DNA from: Valencia hispanica
Lineage: Eukaryota > Chordata > Actinopteri > Cyprinodontiformes > Valenciidae
Direction of reading: 5' to 3'
Assembly (NCBI GenBank): GCA_963556495.2
Contig: OY747716.1
Location: 16,938,540 to 17,002,539 of the forward strand
Length of the DNA stretch: 64,000 nucleotides
The first letter of the stretch is position 1. Each line of letters starts with the position of its first letter. The position numbers and the translations under genes are program-made. Shown in pieces: positions 44,398 to 56,076 of the stretch. The notes beneath the pieces were generated by a model. That model searched no databases and was not told the DNA's origin. It saw only the letters and a list, made by a program, of their open reading frames with translations.

Positions 44398-44597
44398 ATA
44401 TGCTAATTGTTTGAGATAGGAATTTTGGGTTTTCATGAGCTGTATGCCAAAATCATCAGTTTTAAAACAATAAAAGACCTGAAATATTTCAGTTGGTGTG
44501 CAATGAATCTAAAATATATGAAAGTTTAATTTTTATCATTACATTATGGAAAAGAATGAACTTTATCACAATATGCTAATTTTTTGAGAAGGACCTG
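44398..44597 (-). repeat. right IR/DR terminal repeat of the young Tc1
   Basis: 200 bp, complement of 43001-43200 with few differences. Confidence 0.9.
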
Positions 44598-44599
44598 TA

Positions 44600-44854
44600 A
44601 AGGCAGAGTAATAGGTCTTTGAGAGCCAGAATTCTTGCTGATTGCCAGGTGTTCAAACACTTATGTGCAGCAATCAAATACAAAAAAATTCTTAAAAAAT
44701 CAGACGATGTGTTTTCCTGAATATAAAAAAATGCTGTTTCTCACAGTGGAAATGCACCAACAATTTGAATTTCAGACCCCCCTCCCCCTCACCTCCCTTA
44801 ATTTCTAAGTGGAAGAACTTGCAAAATCGCAAGGTATCCTTATGTTCTTCACTG
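44600..44854 (-). mobile_element. older Tc1 element, 5' leader and terminal repeat (right part)
   Basis: Minus-strand text starting at 'cagtgaagaacataagg' and including 'gcgattttgcaagttcttc' and 'aagacctattactctgcc' is the 5' terminus and leader of the Tc1 whose N-terminal coding part is at 42545-42998. The young Tc1 entered at the TA in between. A short deletion lies close to the outer end. Confidence 0.75.
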
Positions 44855-44867
44855 TATATTACCCAAT

Positions 44868-45224
44868 GATCAATGGCTCCCAACCCTTTTTCATTGAGGA
44901 CACCCTTGCCTGTATCCAAGACCAGCCTGGAACCCCCATCCTCAACTCCTACCCACATACACCCATTAAAAGTGATTAATTACATAGCTTCATTTGTAAA
45001 AAAATAAATAAAATTAACAGCAGTTAAAGGTTTTTTGTTCTTATTGTTCTTGTTTTACTCTATAGGCTACGTAGACAATTTTCATTTGATCTTTTGGATT
45101 TTATAAATGTAATATTTACAAATATAATTTTGGTAACCTCACCACAGACAAAATTGTGCGGACCCCTGCGATCTCTAGGGACCACATTGGGGGGTCACAG
45201 ACCCCAGGTTGGGATGCACCGTTC
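44868..45224. mobile_element. MITE with 'cccaacc' terminal inverted repeats
   Basis: Left 'caatggctcccaacccttt' and the complement of the right end ('cggtgcatcccaacctggg') form an imperfect inverted repeat about 20 bp long, in a 360-bp non-coding element. This terminal style is common in hAT MITEs. No clear 8-bp duplication. Confidence 0.55.
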
Positions 45225-45972
45225 AAGATAACCAGGGATTTCAACACAATTGTCTTAACACCACCACTACCAAACCAAACATGATCATATCATACCAATC
45301 TTGCAACAGTTTCCTAACCATATGTTTATTTAAACACTTTTCACCAAAATCTGTCCTCAGCTGAAGCAACTTTGTCATTCCTGTGTCATTTCACTCTTCC
45401 AAAGTAAGAACTCAATTGTTTTTGCTCTCTTTTTATGCATAATATTATTCATATTCCCCTGAATGCTGACCCATGAAAAAAAGAGGCTATTTCATAGCTG
45501 TCAGTGCAACGTCTTTATCTTCGCTCTCCAAATGTTGGGGTCAGCCAAGACTTGACGCTCAGCAGACAATTCTCCCAAAGAACTAATGTGATTAATGGGT
45601 GTCACTTAAGAGGGGTGGGCTGAGGTTGCAAATGAATAAAAATGAAAAAAATGTATTCATAGGAGATCATTGCTGAAGAAAAGGTGCATTGGTGGCAGTT
45701 CCTCAGTGAGAATTAAGAATTTAGTCCCTTTGGCTGTAGCTACGTGTTACAAAAATTAAAGGTTGAAAGTCACTTTCAAAGTTAAAACACAGTTGAGGAA
45801 TTCAACCTTGAACTGAGGTGTGAGCCAAGAGTTTCTAGGTAGCAATTAGGGTTCTTTGTGTTCGTGATTATACACAGGCAAATATTCATGTGCATTCATC
45901 AGAGCAAGTCTACTTTTACAATATTGCCTTAATTTACTCATTCCCTCTGGTAAATCGTTGAATAAAAAAATC
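45225..45972. other. intergenic DNA, nothing recognised
   Basis: No supported feature. Confidence 0.4.
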
Positions 45973-46839
45973 CAGTGCCTTGCAAAAGTGTTAACAATTT
46001 AACATCTATACATTATTGTCAAGCTATGACTAAAACCTCTATGTGTTTTATTGAAAAGTAATAGGACAACCAACACAAAGATGTGGAAAATTGATAAGTG
46101 AAAAGAAAAAAGGAGACATGGTCACAATGTTTGCAAAAATCTTAATATCACCTGCTTTAAGAAATCACCCAATTAGTAAATAGTCTGCTTGTAATTTCAT
46201 CTGAGAATAAATGCAGCTGTTCTGTGGAGGCCACAGAGGTTTGTTAGAGAACATTAGTGAACAAACAGCATCATAAAGATCAAGGAACACATAGAGGAAC
46301 GATTAGGGAAGAAGTTGTGGAGAGGCTTAAAGCGGGATTACATCAAAAACATTATCCCAATCTTTGAACATCTCACAGAGCATATCACAGAGTATGGCAC
46401 CACGTTAAACCTACCAAAACATGGCTATCCGCCTAAAGTGACAGGCTGGGCAAGTAGAGTATTATTCAGACACATGGTAACTCTGGAGGAGCTACAGATA
46501 TCCAGAGCTCAGGTGAGGGAATCTGTCGACAAGATAAATGCGACAAATGTGGCCTTTTGGGAAGAAAACTGACAAGTGTGTACCACACGAAACACACCAT
46601 CCTCAAAGTTCATGGTGGTGGCACTATCATGCTGTGGGAATAGTGAATATAAAACTGTCACACTTTGAGATTTTTATTCCTAAACAAAGTTGATTAAAAA
46701 CGTATATTTGTCCTTCCACTTCACAATTACACACAGCTGCTTGTCAGCCAAGATCCCTGGGAATTCCATTAAAGTTTTTGATTTATTCTGTCAAAATGTG
46801 CAACAGTTTCAGGGGTATGAATATTTTTGGAAGGTGCTG
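45973..46839 (+). mobile_element. Tc1 deletion derivative with both ends
   Basis: Left end cagtgccttgcaaaagtg and right-end complement cagcaccttccaaaaatatt form the terminal repeat. Inside, the N-terminal transposase remnant reads in one frame (46315-46570: KKLWRGLKRDYIKNI, EYGTTLNLPKHGYPPK, VTLEELQISRAQVRESV) and jumps to a HGGGTIMLWE piece of the catalytic domain. The rest was lost. Non-autonomous; it could only move with a transposase supplied in trans. Confidence 0.8.
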
Positions 46840-47249
46840 GAAATGAAAAACAGGGACTGAGTTGACAGTCACAGAAGCGTTGTAAATTGTAATGCTTAAA
46901 TGCATGAAGGGAGACACCCACAAGGCTGTGCAACACCTGCTGCTAACTAAACTTTGTTTATCTTGTCTGTAAGATTGTATTTACGACAAGAGACAGATTC
47001 AAGAAACAGGTTGGGTAAAATCCTTTTTTTTCCATTTGTCGACTTCATGTAAAAGTCATTGAACTTTTTTAAACCAAGCAATTTCCCTATGATGAGTTTA
47101 TAAAGTTGCCTTCTGGTTGCTGCACCTGTTTCTCACTTAAATAAAATACATTGTGCTTTGTTACAGCTAATATGTGTTGAAAATGTATCTGAATTCAATT
47201 TTTTGGTACCAATTTTGGTCTTGAACCCTACATAAGAAGGAAAAACGTA
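46840..47249. other. AT-rich intergenic DNA, nothing recognised
   Basis: No supported feature. Confidence 0.4.
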
Positions 47250-48120
47250 TTTTATATAGAGCAAATTGCAAAATTATTGACACGCCTGGTAAAGATGTGT
47301 ATACACAGTGTAAATAGCTCCTCAAAACATATTTTAATTATAGTGGCAGAAGATCACACAAAATGCTTTGGAGAAATTCCGCCTTTAATATGAGTAAAAA
47401 TGTTTTTAGCTCAACTTCGATTTGGGAAAGACACAACTACATACAGTAAAGTACAGCAAAACAGGAAATAGTTATAAGGAGATGCAATCTGTCAAAATGT
47501 GTCAAAATTTCAATCACCTTTTTTTATGGTCAAAAGACGGAAAATATTAGGTTAATGTGACCCCTGTAAGACAGTGATGGGGAAAGTGAGTTAAAAAAAA
47601 CACATCCCCCAAGCTTGCTGCAGCAAAGAGTGGCAATTTGTGTCAAGAAGTCCCCATAACAACCACTACACACCAACTAGATGCCATTGCACAGTTTGGG
47701 TGGCATGCCAGATATTAACACCTATGTATATGTTTTGCATTTTCTAAATGCTCCTTGCACTTTTCAATGGTTTCTGCATTTTAGCAACAAACCCTCGAGG
47801 TGGGTCAAGTGTTAAAGTAGGAATGTGTGGAAAAGTAAAGTGGAGGATGTATGAAGCTGTGAGCCTGGTTCTCCTCCAAAGGGTCTGTTAGTGTGTAGAT
47901 TTTACAGAAAAATCCGTTAGTCTTTACCAAAAAAAAAAAACAATTTGTGTTTTGGTGGGGTAATGATCCAGAAACTATGGAAATTATTAACTGGACACAA
48001 TATCAAACTTCTTAGATCATCCCAGTCCTGATATCTAAATCCTACAGGAAACGTTGGGCATGATCTGAAGAGGACAAAGCATAAGAGAGGACCCAGGAAT
48101 AAAAGATTTTCACGTCTTTA
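47250..48120 (+). mobile_element. probable Tc1-like remnant
   Basis: 'gtcaagaagtccccataac' and 'gtttgggtggcatgcc' resemble the helix-turn-helix/linker region of another Tc1 family, and 'gagaggacccaggaat' resembles its C-terminal region. No frame is maintained and no terminal repeats were seen. Confidence 0.35.
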
Positions 48121-48660
48121 CTGTGTAGAAATTAATATTAGGTTTTTCTTTTTGATTTTATGGAAAGTTTTGTGTGACCCAGCTGCCAAAAACAACACAA
48201 AATATGTAATACTGGTAAAACGACATGTACAGAGCTGAGTTCCCTTGCTGTAGATCATACCTGTCTCCCTAAACAGACTGACCTATTTTACCTTACAGCT
48301 GGAACAGCTAATAAAGTATGATAGTGCTTTGAATCCGCGGCGTGAAACAATCCCACTTTCAGAAATTTGCAACAACCATCCGCATAAAAGGAGGGACCGC
48401 AGTTGTTACACATCATGGGCTGGTAGCACCCGCCTTCCTGCTTATTACTTGCACAGTGTGCACGTGCGACACACACTGTGCCAGCGCACCCAGACTTACT
48501 GCAGCAGAGTGCCATGGATTAGAGGCTGAGGAGCAAACCGGCTGTGGAGGGAAGATGAAGGTTGCGTGTGAGTCTCCCAGCCGCCCGCCTTGTAGGCAGC
48601 CTGTGCACCTGATAAGACCACAGCCACCTAATCCGTCCCACCACCACCACCCAACCACTC
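48121..48660. other. single-copy region, possible regulatory element
   Basis: 48290-48660 is GC-richer than its surroundings, unique within the window, with CpGs and a TATA-like cataaaagg at 48383. It also holds a near-palindromic stretch of cacagtgtgcacgtg type at 48452-48485. No splice-bounded exon is recognised. It ends at a 20-bp poly(A). Confidence 0.3.
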
Positions 48661-48680
48661 AAAAAAAAAAAAAAAAAAAA
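48661..48680. repeat. poly(A) tract
   Basis: Run of 20 A. Confidence 0.9.
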
Positions 48681-49002
48681 CTACTTAAAGTCAGTACTCA
48701 ACCAGAGACTGATGAGGGGGGCCTCTGAAGCCTCCATCGCTACATTTACCGGGCTGGGAGGGTCGATAAGCAGACCCACTTTCCCCTCAGCACGGTATTT
48801 CCATCAAGGAATGACAACTTTATTCTAAGATTTGACAGTTTTCTGTTTCATGTGTCATAATTGGTGAATTATTTTTCTTTCCCTTCTTCATTTAGTAGAG
48901 CTGATAAAGGGGGATTCATTGGGAGAAAATCGTCACATTTTGAAGGCGAAGACATGAAAGCACAGGCCGAAACCAAGTGTCACCGATGATGCTTGAGATA
49001 CA
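48681..49002. other. intergenic DNA, nothing recognised
   Basis: No supported feature. Confidence 0.4.
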
Positions 49003-49150
49003 ATGCCATTCAAAAATATTTTCACTACTTCAACTTTTGAACATTTTATCATGTTAAAACCAGAAACTTTAATGTATTTCCTGAGCGTTTTAGACTAACA
49101 CAAAGTAGCCTAATTGTGGAACGGAAATTGTGGAACGGAAAGATAAACAT
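49003..49150 (+). mobile_element. Tc1 5' terminal fragment
   Basis: 'ccattcaaaaatattttcac' then 'aactttaatgtatttcctg' and 'aacacaaagtagc' follow the order of the 5' repeat of the Tc1 family at 45973. An internal duplication 'attgtggaacggaa' is present. Confidence 0.5.
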
Positions 49151-49289
49151 ACACGAAACACACTGCCTTTCCAAAAGAAAGTTCCTACCTGGATTTAACT
49201 AAGCAAATAGGAATGACTCTCCTTTTGAACAATTGCTGCATAGGTGATAATCAAGTTATTCAACCACAACTGATGCAATGATTAGAGTA

Positions 49290-49855
49290 ACAACTATGCT
49301 GAAAGACACATCCTATGATCATGGAAAATATGTTCGTCTGTTTATGAAGGGTCAGTGGGACTAAATCTGGGTTAAGATCTGTGCAACACGTTATTAAAGC
49401 TGGAAGGAAAGTGGAGAAACATCGTCTCTGAGGAATAAGTGTGTTCGGCAAAAAATCTTGAATGACCGTGATCGGCAATCCCTTAAATATTTGGTGAAAT
49501 CAAATCGAGGAAAAACAAGAGCAGAACTCAGGGCCGTGTTTAATCATGAATGTAGGAGCATTTCCACTCACACAATGAGAAGAGAAGTCAAGAGATTGGG
49601 ACTGAACAGCTGTGGAGCTATAAGAAAACCGCTAATCAGCGAGGCTAACCGGAGAAAAAAAGCTTTGATTTGCAAGCTCATTTTGTGAAAGAGTGGCCCA
49701 GGGAGCATGAGGCATCATTTTTACACATGGATTGGCGACCACAAAGTCCCGACCCCTAACCTCCATTGGGAATCTTTGGGATGTGCTGGAGAAGGGTTTC
49801 GGACTCTACCGTCATCAATACAAGATCTTGGTGAACAAAAAAATTTACGCTTCGC
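49290..49855 (+). pseudogene. Tc1-like transposase, internally deleted
   Basis: The open part at 49458-49688 reads NDRDRQSLKYLVKSNRGKT, RTMRRE-type text (HTMRREVKRLGLNS) and PLISEANRRKKAL, the DNA-binding and linker region of a Tc1 subfamily distinct from those above. It then jumps to a segment corresponding to the third catalytic motif (SIGNLWDVLEKG; family PIENLWDVLEK) with the Glu position altered. Most of the catalytic domain, including the first two Asp, is deleted. Confidence 0.75.
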
Positions 49856-49965
49856 CCCCAATGTCTCAGTTGACCTTAGGTGTAGACTTTGACTGGGCCG
49901 TTCCAAGACGTGAATCTGCTGTTGATTTAAATCATTCCATTGTAGATCTGCCTGTATATTTAGGG

Positions 49966-50204
49966 CAGGGGTGTCCAAAGTCAGTCCTCAAGAGCCGTTA
50001 TCCTGCATGTTTTAGTTCTTTCCCTGGTACAACATACCTGAATCAAATGATGGCTCGTTAGCCGGCCTCTGCAGAACTTTGCCATGCTGAGGAGGTATGA
50101 GTCCGATAGTCCAATAGTTGGACTATTTGAATGAGGTTGGAGCAGAGACACATCTAAAACTGCCAGGACAACCGGCCCTTGAGGCCTGGAGTTGGACACC
50201 CCTG
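49966..50204 (+). mobile_element. hAT-type MITE with perfect 8-bp target duplication
   Basis: 239 bp. Starts caggggtgtccaaagtcag and ends ggagttggacacccctg, inverted repeat caggggtgtccaa. The 8-mer atttaggg occurs at 49958-49965 and 50205-50212, the 8-bp duplication typical of hAT transposition. No coding capacity. Inserted in a Tc1 fragment. Confidence 0.9.
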
Positions 50205-50212
50205 ATTTAGGG

Positions 50213-50310
50213 TATAGGTGCCCATGTATGTCCAGTCCTTGAGAGCTGCTATCCTGCAACATTTAGATGCATCCCCATTTTAACACTCCTAAAACAATAT
50301 GGTTCTACAT
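50213..50310 (+). repeat. partial second copy of the hAT MITE
   Basis: 'ccagtccttgagagctgcta' and 'tcctgcaacatttag' repeat the left interior of the adjacent MITE, without termini. Confidence 0.45.
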
Positions 50311-50640
50311 ACCTTCCAATTAGATCTGACCAGTTTCCCAGTTCCTGCTGAAGACAGAAATTGCACAGCATGATGGTGCCACCATTATGTGTCATTGCGA
50401 GGATGATACTGCAGTGGCAAGTTTTCCTGCCAGCTTAAACAATTACATTTTTATGTGATCTCTACAGAGCCACTTCTTTGACAAGTTTGCTGTGTCTCAT
50501 GCCTTGCTTCTTGCTACTCATCCACAGGGGCCAAATTTGTTAAGTGCTTGAGTTAGAGTTGTCTTTTTATTAGATTTTCCCACCTGACCTGTAGATTTCT
50601 GTAGCTCCTCCAGAAATATTATGGTCCCCATAACTGAGGG

Positions 50641-50944
50641 GTCAGCAACCTTTTCATTAATAGCTTATCACATATAGGATATACCGACAACAGGAAATGT
50701 ATCATTTAAGCCACAATTAAATTTTATTAAAACCTTTGCAATAAGCAGAACCACCAGATTTCAGCTGAAATGTTGTTTTTGATTTTGCACTTTGCATTAT
50801 TTGACTCATTTCATTTGGCTGTTTTAACCCATTTTCTTTCTTTTTTGTCTACTTATTCACTATATCGAAGATATCAGTTAAAAAAAGCCGAACAATGGAA
50901 ATATTTGACAAGTGAGTGAATATTAAATAGCAATAGAAACAGAA
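50641..50944. other. AT-rich DNA, nothing recognised
   Basis: No supported feature. Confidence 0.4.
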
Positions 50945-51015
50945 TAGATATAGAAATATCCTTTATTGTCCATCATTGGGGAGATTCAGGTTCACCTGCA
51001 GTAAAGTAAATCAAA
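50945..51015 (-). mobile_element. LINE 3' tail fragment
   Basis: 'atcctttattgtccatcat' followed by 'ggggagattcaggttc' is the complement of a CR1/Rex1-type 3' end, as at 18125. Confidence 0.5.
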
Positions 51016-52796
51016 GCATGCAGATTCCCACAAAGTTAAGATATAGTTATAAATGACATATGACATAAGAGGCACCACAGTGAGGGTGAATTAACAACAT
51101 GAGAAAAAAATACTGTAGTTATTAAAAAATGGCATGTGCAACTGAGTAGAATATATTTTTTTTTAATTACTGATTTAGCGTGCATCATTTATATTTTTGC
51201 ATAAAGATTAACCACAGACTATTTACAGACAAAATAAATATTTATAAAAAATTAAATGTTGCAAAATAGAGATAAAAAAAAATCACAAAAAAATGATCTT
51301 CCCCTCTTGTCATAGTGTCTTTGAGCTGTGGCGTCTCTAAGTAGATATTGCATAAGAAAAATCCTGTTTGGCTTTTTATGACCTCTACACAAAAAAATTT
51401 TAAAAATAGAGTTCAGTTCTACATCATCCACCAAATTTGTTAGTGAATGACTGCAGTAGGCCTAAAGAGCCACAGACTGCAGACTCCTGCCCTTGCTGCT
51501 TTTCTGATTAACGCTGCCCTGACCCATCTTATAATTTGAGTTGGAAAACCGCGCGCACAGGCGGATTCTGTTTCTTAAGGCGATAAGTTGCCCTGGATTT
51601 ATTTAGGACTATCAACACAATTATACATTAGTTGTGTTGTTCTTACATTTAAACTCCAGATAAAGTACATAAGTTTGTGGTTGCAACTGTATGCTGAAAA
51701 CGGGTTAAAACTCAAACAGCCGCTGTTCTCAGAGGCCAAACAGGATTTGTTTCTCTTGAGGCTTTGCATAACACTTGCTGTTTCTCAACAGTAAGGTTTT
51801 TTTATTTTTATGGGGGAAAAAAACACTCAATTACAGTGCTCTAATTAAAGCAACACATGTATTACCATGGAGATGGTGTCACCTGAGCTCCAACAGGGTG
51901 TTGAAATATTTATTTTGGTAATCTATTATTCAACCAAAAGAAGAAGAAAAAAGGAAAGAGGAAAGCTAACTTTTTTTTTTTTTTTTCCATTTCAGGACAC
52001 ACTATAAATATATATTTAACAAAATCGTAATCAGCAGCGTAGAAAATGAATGCGTTTGAGAGGTGTTCTGATTGAACTTCTTATCTTAGATTGCAGGTGT
52101 CTGATTTGATGAAGGGGGGGGGTGTAGTTGTTGCCACGTGTTTTCTGTAATCACAATTTAAATCTAACTCTTTAATCCAAAGATATGACATCAAACTAAT
52201 GCCAAGTGTTTGACTAAATAAGAAAACATGAGAAGAAAAAAAGAGTTGCTTTCAGAAGAGTTTTCACACGCAGGTTTGATGCCCTTATTTGACTTTTAGC
52301 CGTTTTATCAACAGTTCTAAAAGCACGTTCTAGGCTCCGATGAGGGTTCTAGGATAAGTGGTGCCCTGGGTGAGCCCCTTCTTCTACAGCCCATACCAAC
52401 CACCCCTCCCCACCCTATTGACTCTATTCAGTTTGTAGTGGTTACACATTTTCCTTTTACTTTATGTGTTGAAATAAGTTTCACATTGTAGTACCATCGT
52501 TTTTTATCCTTTTTTATCTTTTCCTGATGACATTTTTGTTTTATATTCAATTGTTCTTGTTTTATTTTTAAGCGCTTTTGCATGACATAGCTTCAATCTA
52601 CTGTGAACTTGTTACATATGAATAATCTGGTTAATGACAGTCGCCTGTTGAGGTGTGGGTGTACCTTGATGAGGTTTAACTGCTAAAATGGACACAGACT
52701 GCAGCAGAGACGGAAGGAGGCCACAGAAAGCAGGCTGCACGGAAACTGGCTGACTGACGTGGGGCGGTGCCCATTCCTGCAGGGGAAACTACGACT
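51016..52796. other. AT-rich intergenic DNA, nothing recognised
   Basis: A T run (51971-51987) and a G run (about 52117) are present. A phrase near 52360 ('ggtgccctgggtgagcccc') recurs in variant form near 53687, 54766 and 58264, suggesting an old dispersed repeat. No genes. Confidence 0.4.
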
Positions 52797-53130
52797 AGTG
52801 GAAAAGGCATTAGGTGAAGCCACATTCCCGAATCTGTGCTGGAATATTTGGATGACATAATGCTCTACTCATCTGGCTTCTTTACTCGCCTATGGCAGCT
52901 GGAGAGTATCCCACAGAAGTTGGACCAGTGCAAGTCTGTTCCAGACTCAGATGAAGTTCCTTGCACATCATGTTCACCAACAAGGGGCAAGACCAGATAC
53001 CTAGAAGATGTGGGCTGTCCAGAACCGACCTGTTCTATCTACCACCCGTCGGGTCAGAACCTTCCTAGGCCTTGCTGGTTAATACAGATGACTCTTGTTC
53101 CTGGATTTGCAAATTGGCTCACCCTTTAAA
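52797..53130 (+). pseudogene. Ty3/gypsy-like reverse transcriptase scrap
   Basis: In shifting + frames the sequence shows an EKALGEATFPNL block, the active-site motif EYLDDIMLYS (YLDD box), and then, two frames later, a FLGLAG-type block that normally precedes the RNase H region. At least three frame changes within 330 bp. No LTR, protease or integrase nearby. A decayed fragment of an LTR retrotransposon. Confidence 0.65.
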
Positions 53131-53394
53131 TGCCCTTGACTGGCGTTACTAGTCATAAGAGGTCACGCAGACCAACGTCAGTGTTTTAGGCAAGGACTGA
53201 AAGTCTGCTTTATTTGTGTTTTCACAGTTACAGTAAGGGTATCATAAATGTCAAAATAAGTTATTACAGATCTCTGTTGAGTGTATTAAACAATATTTAT
53301 GTATAAGCATATAAATAAGTGTAAATGTAGAAGTATTTTAGATTTTCAGCTGCAGACTAATATGGTTCTAGATTTTTAAAGTGCACAGAAGCTG

Positions 53395-53595
53395 TGATTC
53401 AGGGCGGAGGGCGTTGTTTGGAAAAGACAGCTAATTGTTCCTTGATACGGCTGACCAGGGTTCGATTTCCGACTTTAGGAACATTGCTTAATGTCTCCAC
53501 CCCCCGTGCCTATTCTCTGTCTCTGTCTCTGTCTGGCTACTGTGAAAAAAGGCCAGTTGTGAAAAAAGGCCAGTTGTGCCACAACACCATTTGTG
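53395..53595 (+). mobile_element. probable tRNA-headed SINE (third family)
   Basis: A B-box-like agggttcgatttcc at 53458 is followed by '(tctctg)' repeats and 'ggctactgtgaaaaaaggcc', which I associate with a fish SINE body. 'aaaaaaggccagttgtg' is duplicated at 53545 and 53562. The A box is not clear. Confidence 0.4.
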
Positions 53596-55520
53596 GGGAA
53601 AAAATGCAATTCAGTCTCCAATTTTGTTATATATTTTTTGCAGTGTCTCCATTATGCCTAACATAGGTGGTGCCCCTTTCCGCCATGCCATCCTGGGTGC
53701 TGAGCCTTGTCAACCTAATTTAAAAATGATATTAAGAGTATTTGGGGGTTTTGAACACCCAGTAAAATTTGTCATTTTGATTTATTGACACTTGGAAAAA
53801 GTATTTACATCTGCTTGTTTTTCTGTAAATCACCTATCTGGATCAAGTCCTGCATTTATTTAGAAATGTGTCTCTTCGTGACTCTCAAAAAAAAACATTT
53901 GAAACTTATTTTTTTAGTCCTTGAAAACACAACCATCAAAAAACTACCAACATCACAGCTTTGAGAGCTCAGTTTTCTCTTCAGGCTGTTCTCCTTGGTT
54001 TACCATATTCAATGCAGGCCTGCTTTTCTCTTTATTATGTTTCTGCTAGGCTTAAAGTTGCAGCGGAGGAAGCCTTTAGTAACAAATTGTGCAGCATTGT
54101 CCTTGAAGGGCACAGAAGGTGTAGCAGTGATGGACACCTGATGGTTTTAAGGTGTGAACAAGCAACCCCCCCCGCAGATATACATACCTTCACCCGATGA
54201 CAACAAGGATAAACCGGGATAGTTTCAATGCTTCTGGAGGGAGTTGGCAATCTATTTACAGTGACCTTCCAACGTTGGTGTGTTTGTGTTCTCTGTAACC
54301 TGTACCTCTGAACCACTTCACCCATTCACTGTTATCTATGAATGCACCCCCTACACACACACACACACACACGCACACAACACACACACTCTACGAGCTC
54401 ACCTTCATTACAGGCCTGATAGTGGAATTGGCAACTTGTCACTAATACTGATTTGTCCTAAACTGCAATTTACATGGATATTTGCGGGTGTCCTAAGGGC
54501 ACGCTGCAGTTTGGCGGACCGCCCAGCCGCCCCTTTCTCACCACCAACCCCTCTGCTTTTTGTTTCCCCGGTTTAAGAGGAAGTTTTATTCTTTCCCCAC
54601 TGAGCAGCAGGGCCTCAAAGTGACTTTTTCCACCTGACTTCAGCAAACATGTCATGCTTTCAGAGTAAATGCAGGGTCCCCCCCCCCCCCTTTTCTTTTT
54701 CATCATGCAAATTGAAAGAGCTGGAATGGTGTTAGGATAAAGTGACTGGTTGCCTGCATGAATGGCACCCTGGGCAAGCCCTCCCCCAGTAAAATCCTTT
54801 CTTCAAATCTTTTAAATACATGATGTGTTTATAATGCCAAATAAATCTTGGAACTGTTTTTAAATACCCTCTTATCTGTGCAGAATTTACACGTTTTTTA
54901 ATGAACAGTTCTAATTGTTTCAGATTTTAAATTAGAGACGATAAAATGAAGTCCAGATTACCTAAAAACAGAGAAATAGACCTTAGATTTAACTACAAAT
55001 CTTTAGCTTCAAATCAGCTTCTAACCCATGTTACACTGCATAGTGCCATGGATGCACTTAATTCACTGTATCTTGTTGGCTTCAACATAAAGGATCTATT
55101 GGCACTAAAAAACATCAACTGTATTTTGTTACACTAATATAGAGTATTTCTAGTGGTCATTGATAGCCATGATTAGTAAAAAAAAAAACAATTTTGTGCG
55201 TATAAAAGGGAATTAACAGTGGACAAAATGATGGACACCGATTGGTGAGAAAACAAATTGAATCCGTCCACTTTGACGCTTAAAAAGAATTAGACAAGTT
55301 GTGCTACGAGGTCAGTGAAGTCAAATATCCCAAAGTTGGAATATCTAACTTTCCTGCTTTGGTAGAGTAAATCTGACATGACACAATAAGGTAACCAGAC
55401 CCCTCGCATGGTTTGCATAAGCTGACAGGATAGGACCCATAAAGAAAGAAGAATCTAGTCGAGGTTCAACTTTTTGGTCTGTTTTTTGGTGCTTTTTTTG
55501 AGTGCTTGTACCACCTTCTA
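53596..55520. other. intergenic DNA with simple repeats
   Basis: (CA)n at 54352-54389, poly(C) at 54678-54690. No gene or complete element recognised. Confidence 0.45.
54352..54389. repeat. (CA)n microsatellite, interrupted
   Basis: CA units broken by one CG and one AA. Confidence 0.9.
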
Positions 55521-56076
55521 AGGCCATGTACACTTAGCCGGGGTTTTTAAACATGAATTTTCTCACTATCTCGTAAAAAAAAAAAAAAAAAAAAAACTTG
55601 TTCCATGCCTAATCGAATAAGTGCGTTGTTAAGCACATTCATAGACATACCAAACCTGTAGGGGGCAGTAGTTCCCCCAAATCCTATCTACTTAGAGTAA
55701 CTTTCTACTTTCTAACTTCTACATACAGCAGTTTTTGAGCTTGTAAAAACAAGCAAACAAAAAGCACTTGGACAATCGATAATGCCAACACATCTCTGAG
55801 GGCATAAATGCTGTTTCTGAGTGTAAACACAGGTCACACAAGTGATATCGGAGCATTTTTGTTGCGGAAAGTGACGTTGCGAAGCCTAAAACTCCGGCTA
55901 TTTCTGTCCACTCGCAAACGTTTAAAACGGAGAAAACACAGATCTTCGCTTTGGACGGATTTTTCTGAAAGATTCATTTTCAGTGCCGTAAATTTGCGTT
56001 TTCGTGTGGATGACAGGCCAAACCGTAGAAAAAATATCGTTGTTTTGTGGGATACCCGGCTACGTGCGGACAAGTC
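55521..56076. mobile_element. hAT-like MITE with 'tagccgg' ends
   Basis: Left aggccatgtacacttagccg and the complement of the right end (cttgtccgcacgtagccggg) form an imperfect inverted repeat. The interior, non-coding and CpG-bearing, has 'tttaaaacggagaaaaca'-type text seen in fish MITEs. An A run at 55575-55596 lies inside. Confidence 0.55.

Larger units (their letters stand above)
43001..44597 (-). mobile_element. young Tc1 element with 200-bp terminal inverted repeats
   Basis: Ends caggtccttctcaaaaaatt and its complement, flanked by TA on both sides (42999-43000 and 44598-44599), the standard Tc1 target duplication. The inverted repeats 43001-43200 and 44398-44597 are nearly identical. 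Each carries two copies of a 'ctcaaaaaattagcatat'-type motif, one outer and one inner, the IR/DR arrangement of Sleeping Beauty-like transposons where transposase binds. It encodes a 5'-frameshifted transposase. Insertion into an older Tc1 dates it as the later event. Confidence 0.95.
49860..50640 (-). mobile_element. Tc1 fragment on the minus strand, interrupted by a hAT MITE
   Basis: Left 'gtagactttgactgggcc' and 'attccattgtagatctgcc', and right 'cacagcatgatggtgccacc' and 'tgtagctcctccagaaat', are minus-strand Tc1 coding/linker text in proper order. The text between is split by the insertion at 49966-50204. Heavily decayed. Confidence 0.55.

Noticed and set aside
54946..55137. A 63-codon frame considered as a small exon.
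   Set aside because: AT-rich, no splice signals at the edges, no recognised motif.
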